From positions 1 to 17,456 of the forward strand of contig JAZSCJ010000031.1 of NCBI GenBank assembly GCA_045602885.1: a stretch of 17,456 nucleotides of DNA, written 5' to 3'. The notes under the pieces are model-generated. The model ran no database searches, had not been told where the DNA came from, and saw nothing but the letters and a program-made list of their open reading frames with translations. Below, one piece after another: positions 5,762 through 12,163 of the stretch. How positions within the stretch are numbered: the first letter of the stretch is position 1; each line of letters opens with the position of its first letter. Both the position numbers and the translations under genes were made by a program. Origin of the DNA: JAJPXI01 sp045602885. GTDB lineage: Bacteria > Bacillota > Clostridia > Oscillospirales > Oscillospiraceae.

Positions 5762-8548
5762 ATGAGAAACCTCAAGAGAGTCCTCTCTCTGGCTCTGGCT
5801 TGCGCTCTGGTCATCGGTATGATGGTCGTGGGCACCAGCGCCGCTGATTTCGCTGACGCCAGCGAGATCAAGTACACTGAGGCTGTCGAAGTCATGAGCG
5901 CTCTGGAAGTGCTCGAGGGCGACGGCACCAACTTCAACCCCAAGGACATTCTGACCCGTGAGCAGGCTGCTAAGATCATCTGCTACATGCTGCTGGGTCC
6001 CGAGAATGCCGAGATGCTGCCTGCTGTCAGCACCTTTAGCGATGTGTATGCGAGCCACTGGTCCGCTCCCTACATCAGCTACTGCGCCAGCATGGACATC
6101 ATCGCCGGTAACGGCGACGGCACCTTCAACCCCAACGGCAAGCTGACCGGCGTTGCTTTCGCCAAGATGCTGCTGGTTGCTCTGGGCTATGATGCCAAGA
6201 TCGAAGGCTATGTCAACAACACCAACTGGTCCACCAACATCGGTTCCGATGCTCTGGACGTCAAGCTGAACATCAAGGGCGTTGACCTGGCTGCCGAGGT
6301 TACTCGTGAGCAGGCCGCTCAGATGGCTCTGAACACTCTGGAAGCCACCATGGTCAAGTACGCCACCAAGGGCACCTCCGTCACCGTCAACGGTGTTGAC
6401 ATCGTGACCGGCGCTGCTGAGGCTGAGCCCCGCACCTACATCGAGGACGGCGGCCGTGACTACACCACCGGTGGTGACACCGCTCTCGAGGGCGACACCA
6501 TCCAGTTCTGCGAGAAGTACTTCGAAGATCTGCGTCAGGACGCTTCTCTGAACGTTGGCGTGCTGGGCACTCCCGGCTACACCTGGTTCGTCAAGGGCGA
6601 CTATGTCACCTTCGCTGAGGCTGAGCCCGTTGCTACCTTCAACGGCTTCCTGCCCGGCAAGCTGGTCGCTAACATGCTGAAGGGCTACTCCATCGCTGAT
6701 AGCTCTGACGTTGTTCGCAAGATCAACAACACTCTGGTCGTTGCCGACTTCGAAGGTGCTGCCATCGTTCGCGATAACGGTGAGGTGGATGGCAACGTCG
6801 AGACCTTCAACAGCCCCATCCCCGGCAACACCACTATTGCTGAGGAGATCGCTTACGGTCTGCTGGCCAACGGCAAGCAGGTCAAGTTCTACGACGTCAA
6901 CCGCGACATGACTGTTGACGCCATCACCACCACCACCTACACCCTGGGCCAGGTTCTGGCTGTCGCTCCCGGCAAGTCCAACGGCAGCAGCTTCATGGAC
7001 TACACCGTGATGCCTGTTGGCGGCGGCGCTCCTGTTACCAAGAGAGTTTGGACCAACGCTGTGAACGACGAGAAGGACACTGCCGTTGTTGCTGGCAACG
7101 TCCAGGATAAGGATTTCGTCACCTATGTGGTTGGCGCTGCTGGCACTGCTGGCACCACTGACGACATGCTGTTCATCTTCCCCACCACCGTGTTCCAGGG
7201 CGCTCAGTCCAAGATCAACGCCAAGACCAGCACCCTGACCATCGATGGTAAGGAGTACGGCGCTGCAAGCGGCCTGTCCAACGTGGCTGCCGACACCGAC
7301 ACCTTCCCCAACAGCGTTGAGAACGCCAACTACTTTGTTGACCAGTTCGGTTATGTGGTTATGACCACCGCTATCGAGAACATCAAGTACGCCATCGTTG
7401 ACAAGATCGCTCTGATCAACAGCGTGGGTACCGGTTCCAACCAGTCCGTCGAGGCTGACCTGGTCATGGCCGACGGCAGCATCGAGACCGTTAAGGTTTC
7501 CAAGATCAACGGCTTTGAGACCAAGAACTGCGGCACCTCTCTGACTGTGACCACCGACGCGGATGGCAAGATCACCGCTATGGGTCTGAGCGATGCGGTT
7601 GATGACAACCTGCCCATGGCCGGCCAGATCGTCAAGTACGCTCTGGACAGCAAGGGCAACTATGAGCTGAACTATCTGAACCTGAAGGCTGATCAGGCCG
7701 GCGCGCCCGATGCTGCCTTCTTCGCAAACGGTGACACCACCACCGATGCTTCTGGTGGCGACGAGACCCAGATCACCGTCAACGGCATGCCCTACGTCAT
7801 GGGTTACAACGGTGGCGCTACCGCCATCAAGGGCGACAAGGACACCGTCTATGTCGTGAAGACTCCCACCAGCGTTGAAAACGTCTTCGACTTCACCAGC
7901 TACACCGGCTATGAGAAGGTTCCCACCATCGCTGCCGATGATGCTAGCGTTTGGGTCACCTTTGCTGTGAACCCCAAGATGGACAACCACGTGGATCTGG
8001 TTTACATCGACGCTTCCGATGAGAACGTCGACACCGGCACCACCAAGGCTGGCGACATGGCTTACTTTGTCACCAACGCCGTGACCGAGCGTCTGGACAA
8101 GGACGGCCTGACCAAGTACTATGAGGTTACCGGTATCGTCAACGGTGTGGCAGGCGTCACTCTGACCACCAAGGACGAGGAGCTGTTCCAGCCCCTCCCC
8201 GCCGGCCTGACCGAGGGTGTTCTGTATGAGCTGACCCGCGATGCCGACGGTTATGTGACCGAGGTTGAAGAGATTACTGAGAACGACTTCACCCAGGCTT
8301 ACAACGTGCACAACACCATCACTGCTCCCGATGAGCGTCCCAGCAAGGGCGTTCTGGCTGTTGACGGCAAGGGCTACACCTACAACGGCAGCGAGACTGT
8401 CTACGTCATCGACGACGAGGGCAACGTCTCCCGCGCTGTCATCGACGCCATCGGCGGTGGTGACACCATCTACGTTGAGGTTGTTGACCGTGAGGCTGAC
8501 GACGCTGAGCAGTTCGCTATCAAGACCGTCTACATTGTGAAGCCCTGA
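5762..8548 (+). CDS. S-layer homology (SLH) domain surface protein
   Basis: The 928-residue protein starts with a signal peptide (KRVLSLALACALVIGMM, cleavage near GTSA/A, residue 27). Three SLH-type repeats follow at about 28-80, 88-143 and 150-200. The first has FADA, a GDGTNFNP turn and LTREQAAK; the second has FSDV, NGDGTFNP and LTGVAFAK; the third ends with VTREQAAQ. SLH domains attach proteins to pyruvylated secondary wall polysaccharide. Residues 201-928 are Asp, Gly, Thr and Val-rich, probably beta-sandwich repeats, with no enzyme motif I recognise. The gene uses a very narrow codon set (CTG, GGC, ACC, AAC, AAG), typical of an extremely expressed gene. With its paired promoters and strong RBS it is probably the main surface-layer protein. 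A terminator follows. Confidence 0.9.
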   Translation: MRNLKRVLSLALACALVIGMMVVGTSAADFADASEIKYTEAVEVMSALEVLEGDGTNFNPKDILTREQAAKIICYMLLGPENAEMLPAVSTFSDVYASHWSAPYISYCASMDIIAGNGDGTFNPNGKLTGVAFAKMLLVALGYDAKIEGYVNNTNWSTNIGSDALDVKLNIKGVDLAAEVTREQAAQMALNTLEATMVKYATKGTSVTVNGVDIVTGAAEAEPRTYIEDGGRDYTTGGDTALEGDTIQFCEKYFEDLRQDASLNVGVLGTPGYTWFVKGDYVTFAEAEPVATFNGFLPGKLVANMLKGYSIADSSDVVRKINNTLVVADFEGAAIVRDNGEVDGNVETFNSPIPGNTTIAEEIAYGLLANGKQVKFYDVNRDMTVDAITTTTYTLGQVLAVAPGKSNGSSFMDYTVMPVGGGAPVTKRVWTNAVNDEKDTAVVAGNVQDKDFVTYVVGAAGTAGTTDDMLFIFPTTVFQGAQSKINAKTSTLTIDGKEYGAASGLSNVAADTDTFPNSVENANYFVDQFGYVVMTTAIENIKYAIVDKIALINSVGTGSNQSVEADLVMADGSIETVKVSKINGFETKNCGTSLTVTTDADGKITAMGLSDAVDDNLPMAGQIVKYALDSKGNYELNYLNLKADQAGAPDAAFFANGDTTTDASGGDETQITVNGMPYVMGYNGGATAIKGDKDTVYVVKTPTSVENVFDFTSYTGYEKVPTIAADDASVWVTFAVNPKMDNHVDLVYIDASDENVDTGTTKAGDMAYFVTNAVTERLDKDGLTKYYEVTGIVNGVAGVTLTTKDEELFQPLPAGLTEGVLYELTRDADGYVTEVEEITENDFTQAYNVHNTITAPDERPSKGVLAVDGKGYTYNGSETVYVIDDEGNVSRAVIDAIGGGDTIYVEVVDREADDAEQFAIKTVYIVKP

Positions 8549-8584
8549 TTGCTTCCCTTGTTGATTTGACTTGATCAAATGCAA

Positions 8585-8626
8585 ATCGCCCCCCGCACCC
8601 AATGGGTGCGGGGGGCGATCTTTTTT
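8585..8626. terminator. Terminator shared by the S-layer gene and the convergent 222-residue gene
   Basis: A 16-base-pair stem joins ATCGCCCCCCGCACCC (8585-8600) and its complement (8604-8619), with a three-base loop and TTTTTT at 8621-8626. It ends the plus-strand S-layer gene. The minus-strand gene stops at 8630 and would use the same hairpin, though with a poorer T-run. Confidence 0.9.
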
Positions 8627-8629
8627 GCG

Positions 8630-9298
8630 TTAAAAGCGATGGCCCAGCAGATAGATGCTTCCGGTGGGGATGCCGGCGGTGGTTTTTACCTGCAGACTTT
8701 GCAGGTCGCCCGGCTTCAAAAAGCGATTGTGCAGACCCCAGTCGCTGTTCTCGAACCGGAACAGAATGGTGTTCAGGTGCTCCGTGCCGCTGTGGTGGTG
8801 GTAATAGCCAAACAGGGCCGGGCCGTCCAGGCGGATGATCCAGTTGCCGCAAAGGACATGCTCGCCGTCCAGCGCGTGGGAGGCAAGGCTCGCCGCGGAG
8901 TGCATGTAGCTGTTGGAGCTGGTGGTTTGGGTGGAATAGGAATCGGTGACGTTGTTCACAAAACAGCGCAGGGTATAGGAGCTGGAGCTGTGCATCCGGG
9001 AAAAGCACAGTTCCAGCGCGGTGTATTGACTTAAATCAAAGCCGCTGAGATCAATGTCCAGCTGGGTGGCGTCGGCCGGGAAGGTGTATCGCCCCAGCAA
9101 TTGGGTGCGGTCGGCGGCGGCCAGTTGGTCCAGTCGGGCGTTGGCGGCGGTTTGGTGCTCGGCCAGCGCCCGGGCGGCGTCCTGCTGCACGGTGTGCAGG
9201 GCGGCGTCCACCAGCGCGTTGTCCCGGTTAAAATCCGCGTGCAGGACGGGGTCCTCCGGGGCCCATTGGTTGAGTTGATAGTGTTGTGTTTTTGTCAT
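8630..9298 (-). CDS. Conserved-type hypothetical protein with DFN-x-DN N-terminal motif
   Basis: The 222-residue protein has no signal peptide. It begins MTKTQHYQLNQW, followed by VLHADFNRDNALVDAAL (18-34). I recall this LNQW...DFN-x-DN-x-x-x-D-x-AL pattern at the start of many uncharacterised gut Clostridia proteins with a phage-tail-like look. A helical, Ala/Gln-rich stretch (about 28-62) could form a coiled coil. Residues 68-222 are rich in Ser, Thr and aromatic residues and look all-beta, for example FGYYHHHSGTEHLNT and the end TGSIYLLGHRF. That layout, oligomerising helix then beta head, resembles small fibre or carbohydrate-binding proteins, but this is inference. ATG 9298 was chosen because homology starts there and a GGGGG-type RBS precedes it. 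No function is assigned. Confidence 0.75.
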   Translation of the reverse strand: MTKTQHYQLNQWAPEDPVLHADFNRDNALVDAALHTVQQDAARALAEHQTAANARLDQLAAADRTQLLGRYTFPADATQLDIDLSGFDLSQYTALELCFSRMHSSSSYTLRCFVNNVTDSYSTQTTSSNSYMHSAASLASHALDGEHVLCGNWIIRLDGPALFGYYHHHSGTEHLNTILFRFENSDWGLHNRFLKPGDLQSLQVKTTAGIPTGSIYLLGHRF

Positions 9299-9399
9299 CT
9301 TTGATGACCCCCTTTCAATATTTTTGACAAGGGGGGAAATGGTGTATTTTTGGGTGCAACTTACACCGCCGGGGCAAAAAACGGCGCGGCAAATGCACC

Positions 9400-9428
9400 T
9401 TGAAAGCGGTGCGCAACGGTGGTATAAT
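9400..9428 (+). promoter_or_regulatory. Promoter of the exopolysaccharide gene pair
   Basis: TTGAAA (9400-9405), a 17-base spacer and a perfect TATAAT (9423-9428). Transcription should begin near 9435, giving a leader of about 100 bases. It reads away from the divergent gene that starts at 9298. No clear minus-strand promoter was found in this 239-base gap. Confidence 0.8.
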
Positions 9429-9537
9429 TTCTGCAAGATTTTCTGCATTTATGGACGAAATATGGCGCGGTTTGCCGCCGTATGCGCGCAATCAAGGGGA
9501 CGTTTACCGGTTTGGTTAAGGATAGGATGAGGAAACT

Positions 9538-10929
9538 GTGATCAAAGAAAATCAAAGGCTGCTGAATGGTTTGAATGTGATCAGCGACGGGGCGATTTTA
9601 CTGCTGTCGCTGCCGCTGGCCTTCTGGATTCGTTTTTATGTGCTGCCCGACGGCGTCATTACCGTGCCGCTGGAGGAGTATCTGGTGTTAAATATCCTGC
9701 TGGTGGCGGTGCATTTGTTCGCGTTTGCTTCGGCCGGGCTGTATCGCTCCTTCCGGCAGAAGCAGTTGGGCAAGGAGTTGGCCCGACTGTGGCTTTTGAG
9801 CGCGCTGATCATGCTGGTGCTGCTCAGTGTACTGTTTCTTCGGCGCAATGTGGACTATTCCCGTGTTACCCTGGCCATCTATCTGGTGCTCAGCGGAGCG
9901 CTGCTGAGCGGCAAGCGCATCGTGCTGCGCACGCTGCTGCGCTATTTTCGCAGTTTGGGGTACAATCAAAAGCACGTGATCGTGCTGGGGCAGGGGTACG
10001 CGGCCAGACGGTATCTCAAGGCCGTGCGCACCCAGCGTGAGCAGGGTTATTTCCCCGATGGCTATGTGGCCATGCGCAAGGCGGAATTTCAGCCAAAGCT
10101 GGCCTATCTGGGCGAGTTCGGGCAGTTGGAGGACATTCTGACCGGACACAAGCCGGACGAAGTGGTGGCGGCGCTGGAGGCCGAGGACTTTGCCTGGATG
10201 CCCAAGATCATTGCCGCCTGCGAAAAAACCGGCACCAAGCTGTCCATCATCCCCCTGTATGCCCGATATATGCCGGCCAATCCGCAGTTTGACGAGATCG
10301 GCGGTATTCCGCTTTTGAACATCCGGCGTATTCCGCTGGACAACTGGGGGCACGCTTTTTGTAAGCGAGCCATGGACATTGTGGGTTCGCTGCTGCTGAT
10401 CGTAATCAGCTCGCCGGTGATGTTGGCCTGCGCCATCGGGGTGCGCATGAGCTCGCCCGGGCCGGTTCTGTTCCGGCAGGAGCGCGTGGGGCGCAACAAG
10501 AAGTCGTTTTACATGTATAAGTTCCGTTCCATGCGGGTCAATGACAGCGAGAAAACCGGCTGGAGCACCGATGTGGATGACCGAAAGACGAAATGGGGCG
10601 CATTTTTGCGCAAGTGCTCGCTGGATGAGTTTCCGCAGTTTTTCAATGTGCTCAAGGGGGACATGAGCCTGGTGGGGCCCCGGCCGGAGGTGCCTTTCTA
10701 TGTGGAGCAGTTCAAGGAGGAAGTGCCCCTTTACATGGTTAAGCATCAGGTGCGCCCGGGCATTACCGGCTGGGCGCAGGTCAACGGCTTTCGGGGGGAT
10801 ACCTCCATTGAGGGGCGCATTGAGCATGATATCTATTACATCGAGCATTGGAGCCTTTGGTTTGACATTAAGATTTTGTTTCTGACGCTGTTCGGGGGCA
10901 AGTTTATGAATGGAGAAAAGCTGCGCTGA
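9538..10929 (+). CDS. Polyprenyl-phosphate sugar-1-phosphate transferase initiating exopolysaccharide synthesis (WbaP/CpsE type)
   Basis: The 463-residue integral membrane protein starts at GTG 9538, behind a GAGG site. Four hydrophobic helices occupy about residues 10-125. A soluble nucleotide-binding-like (CoA_binding_3) region follows, with HVIVLGQGYAARRYL. From Lys276 comes the bacterial sugar transferase domain (PF02397): KRAMDIVGSLLLI, SPGPVLFRQERVG, YKFRSM, LDEFPQFFNVLKGDMSLVGPRPE (catalytic-type Asp363-Glu364) and RPGITGWAQVNG. These enzymes move a hexose-1-phosphate from a UDP-sugar to undecaprenyl phosphate, the first step of capsule or exopolysaccharide repeat assembly. The sugar cannot be read from the sequence; glucose or galactose is usual. 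The next gene follows directly (stop TGA overlaps an ATG), so they form an operon. Confidence 0.9.
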   Translation: MIKENQRLLNGLNVISDGAILLLSLPLAFWIRFYVLPDGVITVPLEEYLVLNILLVAVHLFAFASAGLYRSFRQKQLGKELARLWLLSALIMLVLLSVLFLRRNVDYSRVTLAIYLVLSGALLSGKRIVLRTLLRYFRSLGYNQKHVIVLGQGYAARRYLKAVRTQREQGYFPDGYVAMRKAEFQPKLAYLGEFGQLEDILTGHKPDEVVAALEAEDFAWMPKIIAACEKTGTKLSIIPLYARYMPANPQFDEIGGIPLLNIRRIPLDNWGHAFCKRAMDIVGSLLLIVISSPVMLACAIGVRMSSPGPVLFRQERVGRNKKSFYMYKFRSMRVNDSEKTGWSTDVDDRKTKWGAFLRKCSLDEFPQFFNVLKGDMSLVGPRPEVPFYVEQFKEEVPLYMVKHQVRPGITGWAQVNGFRGDTSIEGRIEHDIYYIEHWSLWFDIKILFLTLFGGKFMNGEKLR

Positions 10930-10955
10930 TGCGCGGCGGAACAAGGAGGGATGTT

Positions 10956-12104
10956 GTGAAAAAAGTGCTCTTTACCGCCTCCACCCACGGGCACATTTTG
11001 AACTTTCATCTTCCTTATCTCAGCCGCTTTTCCCATTGCGGCTGGGAAGTCCATGTAGCCTGCGCCGGGGCGGTTTGCGAGGTGTCCGGGGCGGATGAGG
11101 TCATTGCCCTGCCTCTGGAGAAGAAAATGAGCGCGCCGGGGAATTTCAAGGCGGCCGCATTGCTGCGAAAGCGCATTCGCCGGGAGCGATACGATTTGAT
11201 CGTCACCCACACCACGCTGGCCGCCTTTTTTGCCCGGCTGGCGCTGTGGGGCATGAAGGAACGGCCCCGGGTGGTCAATGTGGTGCATGGATACCTGTTT
11301 GACGATGACACGCCTGCGCTCAAAAAAGCCGTTTTGCTGACGGCGGAACGGCTGGTGGCGGGGCAGACCGATCTGCTGCTGACCATGAATCGGTGGGACT
11401 TTGCGCAGGCCAAAGCGAAAAAGCTGGGCAATCGCGTGGACTTTATTCCCGGCATCGGTGTGGATTTTTCCGGGAAGCATTGGGGTGACGGCGAAGATCG
11501 GGCGGCGCTGCGGGGTGAGTTTGGCATTGCGCCAGATGCCTTTGTGCTGATGTATGCCGCCGAGTTTTCCAAGCGGAAAAGCCAGGATGTGCTGATCCGG
11601 GCCATGGCGCAGCTGCCGGAATCGGTGGTGCTGGTGCTGCCCGGGCAGGGCGCGCTGTGGGAGCAGTGCCGGGTGTTGGCGCAGGAGCTGGGGGTAGGCC
11701 GCCGGGTAATTTTCCCTGGGTACATAAGCGATATGGGGCGCTGGTATGCCATGGCGGATGCTGCCGTCAGCGCCAGCCGAAGCGAGGGGCTGCCCTTTAA
11801 TATTATGGAGGCCATGTACGCCGGTTTACCGGTGGTGGCCAGCGCCGTCAAGGGGCACACCGATCTCATTCGGGAGGGGGAGACCGGGCTGCTGTATCCC
11901 TACGGGGACGCATCGGCCTGCGCACAGCAGATCGGGCGCATGATGCAGTCCGAGCCGCTGCGTACCGCGCTGGCCCGGCAGGCCAAAGAAAATGTGGCGC
12001 AGTATGACCTGCACCGGGTACTGCCGGTGGTCATGGCGCAATATCAATCGCTGTGGGAGGACGGGGCATCGGTGGATGTTCCGGCAAACTCGATTTCAAG
12101 ATAA
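10956..12104 (+). CDS. GT4-family glycosyltransferase
   Basis: The product is 382 residues from GTG 10956, chosen for AAGGAGGG (10943-10950) five bases upstream and because MKKVLFTASTHGHI is the natural N-terminus. An ATG at 10929 in the same frame overlaps the previous stop. The protein has two Rossmann halves. The first holds VTHTTLAAFFARL and VVNVVHGYLF. The second has SKRKSQDVLIRAMAQL, a nucleotide-binding region, and the GT4 E-x7-E motif EGLPFNIME (Glu277 and Glu285), followed by AMYAGLPVVAS. GT-B enzymes of this kind retain anomeric configuration and add a sugar from a nucleotide donor. The N-terminus resembles the EpsD/capsular GT4 type. It probably adds the second sugar to the lipid-linked product of the upstream transferase. 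It is cytoplasmic and membrane-associated. Confidence 0.88.
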   Translation: MKKVLFTASTHGHILNFHLPYLSRFSHCGWEVHVACAGAVCEVSGADEVIALPLEKKMSAPGNFKAAALLRKRIRRERYDLIVTHTTLAAFFARLALWGMKERPRVVNVVHGYLFDDDTPALKKAVLLTAERLVAGQTDLLLTMNRWDFAQAKAKKLGNRVDFIPGIGVDFSGKHWGDGEDRAALRGEFGIAPDAFVLMYAAEFSKRKSQDVLIRAMAQLPESVVLVLPGQGALWEQCRVLAQELGVGRRVIFPGYISDMGRWYAMADAAVSASRSEGLPFNIMEAMYAGLPVVASAVKGHTDLIREGETGLLYPYGDASACAQQIGRMMQSEPLRTALARQAKENVAQYDLHRVLPVVMAQYQSLWEDGASVDVPANSISR

Positions 12105-12108
12105 AAAG

Positions 12109-12148
12109 AAAAGTGCGGCGATCCGTGAAAACGGATCGCCGCACTTTT
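12109..12148. terminator. Bidirectional terminator with GAAA tetraloop
   Basis: An 18-base-pair perfect stem (12109-12126 with 12131-12148) is capped by GAAA and flanked by A and T runs. It serves both the glycosyltransferase gene and the convergent phosphodiesterase gene (stop at 12164). Confidence 0.92.
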
Positions 12149-12163
12149 TCGTTGTAAGGGGGG

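Noticed and set aside
5624..8602. A 992-codon open frame on the minus strand, antisense to the S-layer gene
   Set aside because: It mirrors the S-layer gene's narrow codon set, which avoids TTA, CTA and TCA, so antisense stops are absent. Its product is low-complexity (Val, Gly, Asp, His-rich), with no domain and no good RBS.
9324..9350. Second plus-strand promoter TTGACA (9324-9329) with TATTTT (9345-9350)
   Set aside because: The spacer is only 15 bases, and a much better promoter lies at 9400-9428.
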